Positions 8,369 to 17,493 of a stretch of DNA of 64,000 bases are shown one piece after another. A program made the translations under genes and the position numbers. How positions within the stretch are numbered: the stretch's first letter is position 1; every line of letters starts with the position of its first letter. Source of the DNA: Candidatus Thorarchaeota archaeon (GTDB lineage: Archaea; Asgardarchaeota; Thorarchaeia; Thorarchaeales; Thorarchaeaceae); NCBI GenBank assembly GCA_016840385.1, contig JAEOSL010000002.1:1-64000 (forward strand). The letters run 5' to 3'. The notes under the pieces are model-generated. The model ran no database searches and was not told the DNA's origin. It was given only the letters and a program-made list of their open reading frames with translations.

Positions 8369-9313
8369 TTAACTAAATAGAAACGGAATGAAGAAGATAA
8401 TCGGGAGTAGTAGCAGTGTGCCTACTGTAACAATGGTAGCTGCTTTTTCAGAATCAAGATTGAAGCTTTTAGCATAGACCACTGTTAGAACTGCAGGAGG
8501 CATTAATGACTCCAGAATAAGGATAGAAGCTGGCAGCTGAGCGAGTCCAGAGAATATGATTATGGGAATCACAAGAATTGGTATCAGGATTTGTCGAATA
8601 CCAACAACTTCCAATGCTGCACGAATCTCAACCAATGAAAATCGTACTCCAATACCAAGTCCAACAGCAATCAAAGCAAGATATGTTGTAATTGGACCGG
8701 AGAATGAAAGAACATAGGCAATATCTCCAGGTATCTGAAAATTCACCAAGAATAGGAATACAGCGATTATAGCAGCGATGAATGGTGGAAATGTTAGAGC
8801 ATCTTTTGTGATTTTGCTATAACCTCCATTATCACCACCAAATGCAGCACCCATGAATGATCCAAGAGTAGCGAGAAGAGTCATCTGTGTAAGTGAGAAC
8901 ATGATGACGATTGGTAATCCAACCGATCCAACAAACATCAACACTAGAGGCAATGGAATAAACAGTGCATTGTTGAATGTGACACAGATGTAAAACACAC
9001 CCTTGGTTGAATTGTCATAATCTCGTCTTTTGAGATGAAGGTACATCAATATTGGACCTAACAAATGAATCAGAATAGAGAAACCAATAATTAACGGGAC
9101 ATCAGTAATCGCTTCAGGGGAAGCAGTCAGAAGGGTGTAGATGAAGAGAATAGGTATGAGAATGTTGACCAAAACTAAATTGAGATAGTGATTAGATTCT
9201 TTTCCTTTTCCTGATAATCTGGCCAGAAGATAACCAATCAGAATGAATCCGTAAAACAGACCAAACTGGATAGCTGTGTCTACAATCGCTTGCGTGGTTA
9301 ACACCCATCTCAT
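8369..9313 (-). CDS. AEC family transporter
   Basis: Integral membrane protein of the auxin-efflux-carrier/bile-acid-like superfamily, 314 residues with about ten hydrophobic helices in two five-helix halves. The N-terminal half has LIGYLLARL and LVLVNILIPILF, the Asn/Pro-containing unwound-helix segment characteristic of AEC carriers. The C-terminal half has LILESLMPPAVLTVVYAKSFN, with the broken helix and PP. Members move small organic acids or related anions; the substrate cannot be told here. The ATG at 9313 lies shortly after a TATA-like TTATCTTAT (about 9330-9340, minus strand), so the message may be nearly leaderless. Confidence 0.85.
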   Translation of the reverse strand: MRWVLTTQAIVDTAIQFGLFYGFILIGYLLARLSGKGKESNHYLNLVLVNILIPILFIYTLLTASPEAITDVPLIIGFSILIHLLGPILMYLHLKRRDYDNSTKGVFYICVTFNNALFIPLPLVLMFVGSVGLPIVIMFSLTQMTLLATLGSFMGAAFGGDNGGYSKITKDALTFPPFIAAIIAVFLFLVNFQIPGDIAYVLSFSGPITTYLALIAVGLGIGVRFSLVEIRAALEVVGIRQILIPILVIPIIIFSGLAQLPASILILESLMPPAVLTVVYAKSFNLDSEKAATIVTVGTLLLLPIIFFIPFLFS

Positions 9314-9402
9314 TTCCGAAATAACTTACGAAATAAGATAACGGAAGAGGAACAAACTTTTCTAGGAATCTTCACTCTATTAGAATTGGTCTATTGGAGG
9401 TT

Positions 9403-9747
9403 ATGCAATTGACATCAGAGGATGAGATTCTAGAAGCCATTCAGAATATGGTGAAAAAAGCAGAAGAACCAAAGATGCAGAAACGCTTCTCAAACTATAA
9501 CAAGACGCTACTCATGTCATTTGAGGACCTTGACATTGATCTTACTGTCTCATTTGTTGATGGGAAGGGAACTGTTGAGAAAGGAGGAATACCAGAACCA
9601 AATATGACTATCAAGACAGATAGCAGTACAATTCTGGACATACTGAGTGGCAATCTTTCTGCGATGCGAGCCTTCATGAGTGGAAAAATCAAAGCAAATG
9701 GCCCTGCAAGAGACCTGATGAAATTGCAGCATCTATTGAAATCTTGA
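9403..9747 (+). CDS. Stand-alone SCP2-type lipid-binding domain
   Basis: Small soluble protein made of a single SCP2-like (sterol carrier) domain. The C-terminal half has the family pattern PNMTIKTDSSTILDILSGN followed by MRAFMSGKIKANG, where the hydrophobic tunnel forms. Such domains bind acyl chains or CoA esters and may present them to enzymes. The start is uncertain: TTG 9394, ATG 9403, or TTG 9409, which has GGAGG 8 bases upstream. A second copy of similar sequence lies at 17833-18165. It is convergent with the AOR gene, only 6 bases between stops. Confidence 0.82.
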   Translation: MQLTSEDEILEAIQNMVKKAEEPKMQKRFSNYNKTLLMSFEDLDIDLTVSFVDGKGTVEKGGIPEPNMTIKTDSSTILDILSGNLSAMRAFMSGKIKANGPARDLMKLQHLLKS

Positions 9748-9753
9748 TTTCCT

Positions 9754-11532
9754 TTAGACTTCAATATCTAATGACCGAATTGATTCTTCAGATGGTTTGC
9801 CTGTTTTTCTATCCCATTTCCGATATTCGTAGTATTCCTGTAGTTGCATTTCAACATCAGGCACAAAATCATCAGTTACACTTTCAGGATGGGGTTTCAA
9901 TAAAGCGGGTGGGAGTTTTTCATCTTGCGTCCGTAGTCCACATCTCAAGTTGAACAAACGTTTCATGGTTACAGCACGAGCTCCAATGGTGAGGATATCA
10001 TCTACGCTGAGAGACCCTCCTGTAGCTAGATTCAGAAGAGAAATGATTGTTTTTGGTGGAACAATCGCAAAATGACACATGATGACAGAATCAAAGAATG
10101 CTCTGAAATCCTGTGCTTTTGCAGAAGTAGTTCCCTTTCCTTCATTTTCTAAACGGTCGCCGCCAACTATCCCGAGTTCTCTAACATCAGCTCCCATATC
10201 AACGGAGTACATGTCGCCCTCGAGATGTGTCGCGCCTCGTGAAGCTGTAGTGTAGACGGTCGTCATACCAGAGAAAGCGCGAGGGTCATGATTTGGAATC
10301 TCAAGCCCTCTCACATGTATGACCGATTCCTCTGTATTGTGCTTCCTACCTAGTGCAAGAGACCCTTCAGCAAGAATGTCACCAATCCCTTCTCGTTTTG
10401 CAATTTTGTGGATTGTATCAATTACAGCGTCAGGATCATTCCATTTGAATCCATAATCGGCCTTGCCATTATCACAGAGGTAGGTAGCAAATGCAATAGT
10501 ACTTCCACAACTGATTGTATCCATACCATATTGGTTACAGAGTCGATTCATGACAACTATCTTGTTCAAATCAGAGATTAGCATGTTAGAGCCAAAGGAT
10601 GCGATTGTTTGAAACTCAGGTCCAGCTATATTTTCCAAATCATACTCGGCTACCGATACTTTTCGACCACATGCAATAGGGCATGAGTAGCATGCTGAAC
10701 GACCTGTTAAAATCTCGGTAAGAGCCTTACCATTGATGAGATCAGCATCATCAAATTCGATGTCTTGGAAATACTTGATTGGAATATCATTGAACATCAT
10801 TCCTATGTCTACGTACATATTGGTTCCTTGATCAGTCAACATGGACATAGCTTCACCAAGAATCTTTGAGGATGAAAGTGCAAGTTCTTTGAATTCATCA
10901 GGTGATGCTAAAGAAATATCACTGGAACCGTTAACTGTTAATGCCTTCAGTTTCTTTGAACCCATGACTGCTCCTAAACCGCATCTAGCAGCAACTCGTT
11001 CATCATTTACAATACTAGCGAATTTGACTAGATTCTCTCCTGCAGGACCTATACAGGATACCTGCATTCTTCGATTGTTCTTCTTCAGGTTTGATTGGGT
11101 TTCTGATGTTGACATTCCCCACAGGTCATCTGCAGGTAGAATCTCTACGTTTCCATCATTGATTTGGAGAACCACAGGAGAGTCTGCTGCGCCCTTGATC
11201 AAGATGCCATCAAATCCTGATGCTCGAATTCTTTCACCGAAATGACCGCCTGAATGAGATTCACCCCACAGTCCTGTGATTGGAGATTTTCCACAGACAA
11301 CATGACGACCTGTGCTTGGCGCAAGCGTTCCTGTCAAAGGACCTGTCATGAACAATAGCATATTGTCAGCACCAAGTGGGTCTGCATTCGGGTCGAGAAT
11401 TTCATAGAGTAATCGACTAGCATAGCCGCTACCTCCAAGGAATTTGAAAGATATTCCTTCATCAATAGGGAGTATACTTGTTTCTCTCTTGGAGAGGTCA
11501 GCAACTAAGATCTTACCAGAATATCCAAGCAT
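9754..11532 (-). CDS. Tungsten aldehyde:ferredoxin oxidoreductase
   Basis: 592-residue AOR-family enzyme oxidising an aldehyde to a carboxylic acid with reduction of ferredoxin, using a tungsto-bispterin cofactor and one [4Fe-4S] cluster. All four cluster cysteines are visible: C281, C284 and C288 in ACYSCPIACGR and the fourth in FNLRCGLRT near residue 545. The N-terminal domain has GGSGYASRLLYE and the pterin-contacting stretch STGRHVVCGKSP. It begins immediately after the aldolase stop and is the last gene of a four-gene operon, so its likely substrate is the short aldehyde released by that aldolase (lactaldehyde or glycolaldehyde). The substrate is inference. Confidence 0.93.
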   Translation of the reverse strand: MLGYSGKILVADLSKRETSILPIDEGISFKFLGGSGYASRLLYEILDPNADPLGADNMLLFMTGPLTGTLAPSTGRHVVCGKSPITGLWGESHSGGHFGERIRASGFDGILIKGAADSPVVLQINDGNVEILPADDLWGMSTSETQSNLKKNNRRMQVSCIGPAGENLVKFASIVNDERVAARCGLGAVMGSKKLKALTVNGSSDISLASPDEFKELALSSSKILGEAMSMLTDQGTNMYVDIGMMFNDIPIKYFQDIEFDDADLINGKALTEILTGRSACYSCPIACGRKVSVAEYDLENIAGPEFQTIASFGSNMLISDLNKIVVMNRLCNQYGMDTISCGSTIAFATYLCDNGKADYGFKWNDPDAVIDTIHKIAKREGIGDILAEGSLALGRKHNTEESVIHVRGLEIPNHDPRAFSGMTTVYTTASRGATHLEGDMYSVDMGADVRELGIVGGDRLENEGKGTTSAKAQDFRAFFDSVIMCHFAIVPPKTIISLLNLATGGSLSVDDILTIGARAVTMKRLFNLRCGLRTQDEKLPPALLKPHPESVTDDFVPDVEMQLQEYYEYRKWDRKTGKPSEESIRSLDIEV

Positions 11533-12168
11533 TCAGTATCCACTCATCATTTCCCAGAGGTCTTGTTCATCTTCTACTACTTCATCAGGAAGTCGTTTGG
11601 GAGTTCCAACCTGTTTGGATATCATGTATATCTTACAGGTTCTTTCAAGAACAATTGCTAAATGAAACGCTTTCTCTAGAGTTTTTGCTATACAAACAGC
11701 ACCATGGTTAGCAATCAGAGCGGCACTCCGGTCCTCAATTGCTTTTCCAACGTTGGTTCCAAGCTGTTTCGTACCAGGCATTGCATACTCACTGACTCTA
11801 ATATGGGAGCCTAATTTTGGTACAGTTTCGTCAATTATTGGTGGAAGTGATTCATTGAGAACAGCCATAGCTGAAGCATAGATACTATGAGTATGAATAA
11901 CTGCACCTGCAATGGTGTAAGTGTTGTACAATTCAAGATGCATCTGCCATTCTACACTAGGATTCTTTGATCCCTCAATGACTTCACCATCCAAATCAAT
12001 TACAACCATATCTTCAGCTTTCATCTCGGTGTAGTGTATAGAACTTGCAGTAATAACTACGTGGTCACCTACTCTAATACTCGCATTTCCCGAAGATCCT
12101 ATCACTAGGTCGTTCTCAACCATCCTTAGACAGATGTCTAGTAGTTCTTTCTTTGTATCTTCGTACAC
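11533..12168 (-). CDS. Class II sugar-phosphate aldolase (FucA-like)
   Basis: Zinc-dependent class II aldolase of the FucA/AraD/adducin family, 211 residues. It should split a 1-phosphorylated ketose into dihydroxyacetone phosphate and a short aldehyde. Visible zinc and catalytic residues: the HTHS pair near 92-95, Glu in ETVPKLG, and His in NHGAV; SGNAS near the N-terminus contacts phosphate. An upstream in-frame ATG at 12237 would overlap the kinase by 68 bases. GTG 12168 is preferred: it has a GGTGA ribosome-binding site, gives the family's usual N-terminus (YEDTKKELLDICLRM) and lies one base past the kinase stop. The next gene, AOR, begins directly at its stop. Confidence 0.88.
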   Translation of the reverse strand: MYEDTKKELLDICLRMVENDLVIGSSGNASIRVGDHVVITASSIHYTEMKAEDMVVIDLDGEVIEGSKNPSVEWQMHLELYNTYTIAGAVIHTHSIYASAMAVLNESLPPIIDETVPKLGSHIRVSEYAMPGTKQLGTNVGKAIEDRSAALIANHGAVCIAKTLEKAFHLAIVLERTCKIYMISKQVGTPKRLPDEVVEDEQDLWEMMSGY

Positions 12169-12169
12169 C

Positions 12170-13669
12170 TTATTCACCTTCACACCACATACTCTTCCAC
12201 TTAGAGTAGTAGGATTTGTAGAGATTGGTTCTATCATCTGGTTCAGAAACTGGTTTCCATTTTACCATATTCTTTGCGGAATCCATCAGTGTAGGATAAT
12301 GACCTACACCCTTAGCAGCACAGATTGCCGCTCCAAGGAGACTACCCTCAGGTTGCATTGGGGTATGAACTGGCTTTCCAATGACATTAGCTAGTAGAGT
12401 TGGCCACATTTTCGACTGTGTCATTCCACCAATTGTTTTGATACTGCTGAATTCTTGATGTGCTTCTAGTTGTTCAACATTCCCACGTGCTGCGTATGCA
12501 ATATTCTCAAGGACTGCATGAATCATAGTAGCAGAGTTTAATGGTACAACTGAGGGTAACGCAGGTTGGGGAAATATCATCCTAGCCTGTTTTACATTCG
12601 TGATTTGTTGACAGTCCATGATACTTGGTCCCAATCCAATGAGGGTTTCGTTACTTCCCGGTGGAATATCGACTAATAATTCATCCAAAGAGTTCAATGT
12701 GTTCTTGATACAATCATCAGTATCCTTTGCACGTTCGCATAACAATCGAACAGCCCAGTCAAGGTTAGCACCTGTAAGAGTTGCATTGCTCTCTAGTACC
12801 CATTTATCCTTCTCAACATGACAGCCAGTCCAGATTTTCTGTTCAGGGTCACAATGTAGATTATCCAAGATCATCATCACAGGTGTAGTACTTCCAGCAA
12901 TGATAACGACTTCATTTGGCTGCGCATCACTTGCAAGCAAAGCGCAATGAGTATCAGCACTACCTTGCACTATGGGTAGGCTTTTGGGTAGTCCGCACGC
13001 TTTCTCGGCGTCTGGAGTTACTTCTCCAATTATTGAACCAGGTTCACGTATGTCAGGAAGGATATCACTAGTTACTCCGACTGCTTCTATGACCTCTTCG
13101 CTCCACTCACATTTTCGAATGTCCATAAACCCTGTTGCGCTTCCTGATGCAGGATCTGTGACAAATACATTCCCTAATCTATACGTAATCCAGTCATTGA
13201 TTGGAAGAAGATGCGCAATTGACTCGAAGATTTCAGGTTCTTCTTCTTCAAACCATGATAACCGAGATGGTGAAAACATCAGAGGCGGCCAACAGCCAGT
13301 AATTTCATGATAACTCTCTCCCAGTGATTCTTCTATGATATACTGGGTCATTGCACCTCGTGCATCCATATTTGGTCCAGCATAGACTTCCTTACCTTCA
13401 TTGTCAAGGAAAACAGATCCATGCCTCTGACTTGTGGTAGCAACAGCTTCTAACTCTCCAAGATTAACCTTGGAGGACTTGATTGCTTCCTTTACAACTG
13501 TACAGACCAAGTGCCAGAAGTGATCAGGGTTGAACTCTTTTGCAATCTCAAGTTCAGGAGGTGTGATATAATCCCAATTTCTTCGACTGATGCTGATAGG
13601 AACACCATCGGGTTTCACCAGCATGCATCGAACTCCAGTCGTGCCTGCATCAATTGCTACTAGAACCAA
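12170..13669 (-). CDS. FGGY-family sugar kinase
   Basis: 499-residue ATP-dependent carbohydrate kinase of the FGGY family (xylulokinase, fuculokinase, LsrK group). The N-terminal phosphate loop DAGTTGVRCMLV is at residues 7-18, the central substrate region has SQRHGSVFL and NMDARGA, and the C-terminal ATP domain has TIGGMTQSKMWPTLLANV and GSLLGAAICAA. Several stretches around the Asp-Ala-Arg motif recall LsrK, but sugar specificity cannot be read from sequence. Because a class II aldolase follows, a ketose such as fuculose or ribulose/xylulose phosphorylated at C1 is the simplest proposal. Its start abuts the dehydrogenase stop with no spacer. Confidence 0.9.
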   Translation of the reverse strand: MVLVAIDAGTTGVRCMLVKPDGVPISISRRNWDYITPPELEIAKEFNPDHFWHLVCTVVKEAIKSSKVNLGELEAVATTSQRHGSVFLDNEGKEVYAGPNMDARGAMTQYIIEESLGESYHEITGCWPPLMFSPSRLSWFEEEEPEIFESIAHLLPINDWITYRLGNVFVTDPASGSATGFMDIRKCEWSEEVIEAVGVTSDILPDIREPGSIIGEVTPDAEKACGLPKSLPIVQGSADTHCALLASDAQPNEVVIIAGSTTPVMMILDNLHCDPEQKIWTGCHVEKDKWVLESNATLTGANLDWAVRLLCERAKDTDDCIKNTLNSLDELLVDIPPGSNETLIGLGPSIMDCQQITNVKQARMIFPQPALPSVVPLNSATMIHAVLENIAYAARGNVEQLEAHQEFSSIKTIGGMTQSKMWPTLLANVIGKPVHTPMQPEGSLLGAAICAAKGVGHYPTLMDSAKNMVKWKPVSEPDDRTNLYKSYYSKWKSMWCEGE

Positions 13670-14668
13670 TTATTCATACACCTCCGGGTTCAGAATATTT
13701 TTTGGTTGTTCTCCCTTTACAAATGCGAGAACGTTGTCAACGATAATTCGAGTTTGTCGTTCTAGTGTTTCAATTGTATTTCCGCCCATGTGAGGCATGA
13801 CTGTGACATTATCTAACTCGAGAAATTCATTATCACTGTCTACAGGTTCCATAAAGAAGACATCCAGACCAGCACCTGCAATGGTTCCATTCTTCAGAGC
13901 TTCACGAAGTGCGTATTCATTTAGTACCGATGCGCGAGCAGTGTTGATTAGAATCGCAGTCTTCTTCATTTTTTCAAACTCTTTTGCTCCTAGCATTCCT
14001 TTAGTTTCATCAGTAGAAGGACAGTGTATTGAGATGATATCAGAAGTTCTCAGGAGCTCATCGAGTTCAACACTTCTCCCATCAACTTTCTCAATCTTGT
14101 TGGAGTCAACATATGGATCGAATACTAGAATCTCAACACTGAATGAGTGCAGACGTTTGGCAACCTCATAGCCAATTTGCCCAAGTCCAATGAGACCAAC
14201 AGTTCGACCAGAAAGCTCGAACCCCATGAGGTTCTTGTACATGTTTCCAAAATCCTTGAAGTCATCAATAAAGAACTCACTCTTGAGCAAACGTTCTGCA
14301 GCAATTATATTCCTAGCTTGAGCAAGCATTAGTGCTATCGTGAGTTCAGCAACAGCAATGGTGTTTCTCCCTGGTGCAGCAATAACTGGTATTTTCTTAA
14401 CAGTTGCAGCTTGTAGAGAGATGTTATTGGGAGACCCTCGAACAGAACCTATCAGTTTCAACTCAGTCTGTTCGATTATTTCCTCCTTGATTTCATCACC
14501 TTCAACTATTATTATCTCATAGTTACGAGACTTGATTGTTTGCAGAAGAGATTCTCCAAGATGCAGATTCCCAGTTTCTAACCAACTACGATAATCGACC
14601 TCTAGTCCTGCATCTTTCAGCTCATTAAGACCTGACTCGGTAATTGGTGCAGTGATGAGAACACGCAA
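13670..14668 (-). CDS. D-isomer 2-hydroxyacid dehydrogenase
   Basis: 332-residue NAD(P)-dependent dehydrogenase of the SerA/glyoxylate-reductase family. It shows the dinucleotide fold GLIGLGQIGYEVAKRL (about 158-173) and the family's catalytic Arg (NTARASVLNE), Glu (GLDVFFMEP) and His (MPHMGGNT). It starts at TTG 14668, with GGAGG nine bases upstream. There is no ACT domain, so it is the short form, acting on a 2-hydroxyacid such as lactate, glycolate or 3-phosphoglycerate. It is first in the operon followed without gaps by kinase, aldolase and AOR, which suggests it handles the hydroxyacid the AOR would make. Confidence 0.88.
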   Translation of the reverse strand: MRVLITAPITESGLNELKDAGLEVDYRSWLETGNLHLGESLLQTIKSRNYEIIIVEGDEIKEEIIEQTELKLIGSVRGSPNNISLQAATVKKIPVIAAPGRNTIAVAELTIALMLAQARNIIAAERLLKSEFFIDDFKDFGNMYKNLMGFELSGRTVGLIGLGQIGYEVAKRLHSFSVEILVFDPYVDSNKIEKVDGRSVELDELLRTSDIISIHCPSTDETKGMLGAKEFEKMKKTAILINTARASVLNEYALREALKNGTIAGAGLDVFFMEPVDSDNEFLELDNVTVMPHMGGNTIETLERQTRIIVDNVLAFVKGEQPKNILNPEVYE

Positions 14669-14732
14669 TCGGTAGAACCTCCATTCTAGATTGGTTCTGT
14701 ATAGTTTCCTGCCTTAAACATTCATCGAGGCT

Positions 14733-14751
14733 AGTTTGCGGTACAAACTAC
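14733..14751. promoter_or_regulatory. 19-base inverted repeat in divergent promoter
   Basis: TAGTTTG-CGGTA-CAAACTA has perfect 7-base arms and a 5-base spacer. It lies between the start of the sugar operon (14668, minus) and the ABC exporter (14817, plus), just upstream of a TATA-like TGTTTAAGG (about 14711-14719 on the minus strand). The position suits an operator controlling the sugar operon, the exporter, or both. The cognate regulator is unknown. Confidence 0.45.
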
Positions 14752-14776
14752 GATGCAATTCAAAGATTGTCCATGT

Positions 14777-14784
14777 CTTATATT
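14777..14784 (+). promoter_or_regulatory. TATA box of the ABC-2 exporter operon
   Basis: CTTATATT lies about 35 bases before the ATG at 14817, so transcription would start roughly 10 bases before the start codon. No clear Shine-Dalgarno precedes that ATG, which fits a short-leader archaeal message. Confidence 0.5.
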
Positions 14785-14816
14785 CATTCTATTCCTGTGA
14801 ATAGTTGTGAATTACA

Positions 14817-15563
14817 ATGTCTGAATCAGCAATTGAGATAATTAATCTAACAAAACGGTTCGACGATATCACTGCATTAGATAACCTCAGCTTAGAAATT
14901 GGTTGGGGTGAGCTGTTTGGGATTCTCGGACCTAATGGCGCTGGAAAGAGTACAGCCATCAATGTTCTCAACACACTATTAGAACCAACAGATGGTTCGG
15001 CAACAGTTGATGGACATGATGTGGTATTTGATCCAGATAATGTTCGAAAGGTAATTGGTGTCTGTCCTCAAAAACCAGCATTCTATCCTCATCTTACCGG
15101 AGAAGAGAACATCACTCTCATGGGAGAGATGCATCTTGTACCAAAAGATGTTCTTAGAGAACGTGTCAAGACTATGGTTGAGAAGATTGGTATGGAGGAC
15201 CATATCAAGAGGCGTGCAAAGGACTACAGTGGGGGAATGATTCGAAAGGTCAGTATGCTTATGGCATTGATCAGTGACCCAAAGATAGCACTCCTTGATG
15301 AGCCTACGGTTGCTATGGATCCAAAATCCCGCCATGCGGTCTGGGATTTCATTCGAGAGTTAAAGACCCAAGGTAAAGCTATCATCCTTACAACTCACTA
15401 TATGGAAGAAGCACAGGAACTCTGTGACAGAGTTGCGATCATTGACGAAGGTCGGCTTATCGAATTGGGTTCTCCAACTGAGTTGATGGAGAAACATCAA
15501 GCGAAGAACTTGGAAGAAGTCTTTCTGAAATTAACAGGCAAGAAACTCAGGGAGGAGTTCTAG
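14817..15563 (+). CDS. ABC-2 type exporter ATPase
   Basis: 248-residue ABC ATPase of the DrrA/NatA (ABC-2) group. Walker A GPNGAGKST near residue 40, the Q-loop region VCPQKPAFYPHLTGEENI, signature YSGGMIRKVSML, Walker B IALLDEPT and the H-loop TTHYMEEAQELCDR are all intact. It energises export by the permease encoded two bases downstream. The cargo is unknown; relatives move lipids, drugs, Na+ or surface polymers. A near-leaderless message from the TATA at 14777 is likely. A membrane protein and a wHTH regulator downstream of the terminator may be functionally linked but are probably a separate transcript. Confidence 0.92.
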   Translation: MSESAIEIINLTKRFDDITALDNLSLEIGWGELFGILGPNGAGKSTAINVLNTLLEPTDGSATVDGHDVVFDPDNVRKVIGVCPQKPAFYPHLTGEENITLMGEMHLVPKDVLRERVKTMVEKIGMEDHIKRRAKDYSGGMIRKVSMLMALISDPKIALLDEPTVAMDPKSRHAVWDFIRELKTQGKAIILTTHYMEEAQELCDRVAIIDEGRLIELGSPTELMEKHQAKNLEEVFLKLTGKKLREEF

Positions 15564-15565
15564 AA

Positions 15566-16726
15566 ATGAATCTACGAAGAATACTCGCTTTAGTGAAGAA
15601 GGACTTGAAGAAGACACATAGGGAGCCAGCTGTCCTTTTTCTTCTGCTAGTATTCCCCGTCGTGTTGACCTTCGTGTTTGGTCTTGCGTTTGGTGGAATT
15701 GGAGGAGGAGGCACTACAAGTTTTGATGTAGGTCTTCTGAATCTTGATGCTACAAGCCCACAGGCAGATTGGAGTGATGCATTTACTGACAATCTGACAA
15801 GTTCGGGGGTCTTTGTTGTTCAGGATTTTGATGACAATGTCACTGGACAAGAAGCACTTCTCCAAGGTAACCTTGACGCATTCATAGTCATTCCTGAAGG
15901 ATTTGGTGATAGTGTCGTGTCTTACTATGGCGCTCCATTCAATTCTAGTGCTTGGACAAACACAACCATGGGCCTCTACGTTGATAGCGGATCTCTGATG
16001 GCGGTATCAGCTGTTCCTCCTCTTGTACAACAGGTTCTGATGAAGACCATATTTGGGAGCGAGGCAATGAGTATAGGTCTACCAATTGAAATTGGAAGTC
16101 CTGCGTTAGTTGCATCGAGCACTTTTACTCAATGGGACTTCATGGCTCCTGGAATCTTTGCATTTGCAGCAATCTTCCTGACTATGATAGTAGCACAATC
16201 AATGACTTATGAGCGAGATGAAGGACTCTTGAAGAGACTGAGAACGACTCCAGTTTCTTCAGCAGACTACATGATCAGTCAAACTCTAACCTATATGATA
16301 ATTGCAGTTATTCAAGTGGCACTTGTTCTAGCATCATCGTTCGCGATAGGATATAGACCTGCAGTTGGACCGGCGGGAATTGCGTTCACCTTTGTCATCG
16401 CTGTAGCATTCTCATTGGTCGCAGTCGGTTTCGGTCTGATCGCAGCGGCTATCTCCAAGTCTGCAGAAGTTTCGACAGGTGTGAGTTTCATGTTCATCAT
16501 GCCACAGATGTTCTTTGGAACATTCATGCCTTTGGGAGGACCTTCCTCGACCATTGCTAGGTTTATGCCTAGTAAGTACATCACTGATGCATTGACAACA
16601 CTGTACCTTAGAGGAGCACCAATTACCACACCGGTAATCTGGTATAATCTCGCAATTGTATCAGTTGTTGGGATTCTGCTCGTTGCATTGGGAATCTATC
16701 TCTTCGAGAGGTACGGATATAGATAG
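15566..16726 (+). CDS. ABC-2 type exporter permease
   Basis: 386-residue ABC-2 membrane subunit. One N-terminal helix (about 22-43) is followed by a large extracytoplasmic domain (about 50-190, with NNSS-type glycosylatable Asn-Ser/Thr sites), then five helices in the C-terminal half, with the ABC-2 coupling segment MTYERDEGLLKRLRTTPVS around 213-231. This matches the YhgE/DrrB-like layout. An SD (GGAGG) inside the end of the ATPase gene serves the ATG. The stop codon is the first part of a strong terminator hairpin. Confidence 0.9.
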   Translation: MNLRRILALVKKDLKKTHREPAVLFLLLVFPVVLTFVFGLAFGGIGGGGTTSFDVGLLNLDATSPQADWSDAFTDNLTSSGVFVVQDFDDNVTGQEALLQGNLDAFIVIPEGFGDSVVSYYGAPFNSSAWTNTTMGLYVDSGSLMAVSAVPPLVQQVLMKTIFGSEAMSIGLPIEIGSPALVASSTFTQWDFMAPGIFAFAAIFLTMIVAQSMTYERDEGLLKRLRTTPVSSADYMISQTLTYMIIAVIQVALVLASSFAIGYRPAVGPAGIAFTFVIAVAFSLVAVGFGLIAAAISKSAEVSTGVSFMFIMPQMFFGTFMPLGGPSSTIARFMPSKYITDALTTLYLRGAPITTPVIWYNLAIVSVVGILLVALGIYLFERYGYR

Positions 16727-16754
16727 GAGTCCCTTTTGGGACTCCCCTTTTATT
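16726..16754 (+). terminator. Hairpin terminator after ABC-2 permease
   Basis: GGAGTCCC-TTTT-GGGACTCC forms an 8-base perfect stem with a four-base loop, followed by CCCTTTTATT. Its first base is the last base of the permease stop codon, so the exporter operon ends here. Confidence 0.75.
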
Positions 16755-16816
16755 CTAGTATAGTTATTATGGAGGAATTCTATAGTGAATTTGTTGTTTA
16801 ATACTGAGGTGAACGT

Positions 16817-17491
16817 ATGAATCCAGAAGGTGTTGAAACAGAAGATGATATGATCGAGAAAGCAAGACAGCTACTTCTACTAACAGACATAGTTGACAAG
16901 TATCCACTAGTTGTCGCGCGTAGAGTTGCAGGTCTAGTATACATCATAATGGCAGGGGGTATTTCATTTGTTACATTGATTTTCATGTCGCTGCAAGACA
17001 TCTTAGGACCTGGAGATTTCTTGATTAATCTGGGATTCGTCATATTTAGTCTAGTCTTTTCATGGATAGTTGCCTTTAGACTGGTAATTCCACTTACGCG
17101 TTCATATCCTAAGGAACCCACATTGGATGAAGGAGGAAGAGCAACATTAGTAATTTGGGGAATTCTTGTAGCGGCAATAGTCATCGTGTCATTGCTTACA
17201 CTTTCAGCAGGAATGGACAATCTGTTCCCGCCAGTTTTGGAGTTCATTATGGGGATTGGTTTCCTGTCCAACTACATATTGGGAAGGAGAAACACTAGCG
17301 TGGAGTTCTATACTCACGAACATCTGTACTTTGCAATAACTGTTCTTCTTAGCATAATCCCCATGTTGCTGTTTCCCGCCATGGCGTATGTGATCATAAT
17401 TATTTCTTGCGTCGGTGGAATCTTCGTGGTTGGAATCTATATGCTCATTACTGCTGAACGACTTCTTCTGGCAAGCAAAGGACAGGGATAG
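16817..17491 (+). CDS. Polytopic membrane protein of unknown function
   Basis: Not recognised. The 224 residues begin with a short acidic cytoplasmic segment (NPEGVETEDDMIEKARQ) and then about six hydrophobic helices near 33-55, 58-82, 108-130, 137-152, 170-188 and 190-212. No transporter motif or catalytic pattern is apparent. It is followed after two bases by a wHTH regulator, a pairing commonly seen in archaea where a small regulator controls a membrane protein of its own operon. ATG 16817 has GAGGTGAA just upstream. Confidence 0.75.
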   Translation: MNPEGVETEDDMIEKARQLLLLTDIVDKYPLVVARRVAGLVYIIMAGGISFVTLIFMSLQDILGPGDFLINLGFVIFSLVFSWIVAFRLVIPLTRSYPKEPTLDEGGRATLVIWGILVAAIVIVSLLTLSAGMDNLFPPVLEFIMGIGFLSNYILGRRNTSVEFYTHEHLYFAITVLLSIIPMLLFPAMAYVIIIISCVGGIFVVGIYMLITAERLLLASKGQG

Positions 17492-17493
17492 AT

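Noticed and set aside
12169..12237. Longer N-terminus of the class II aldolase
   Set aside because: It would overlap the kinase by 68 bases; GTG 12168 has a ribosome-binding site and gives the family's normal start.
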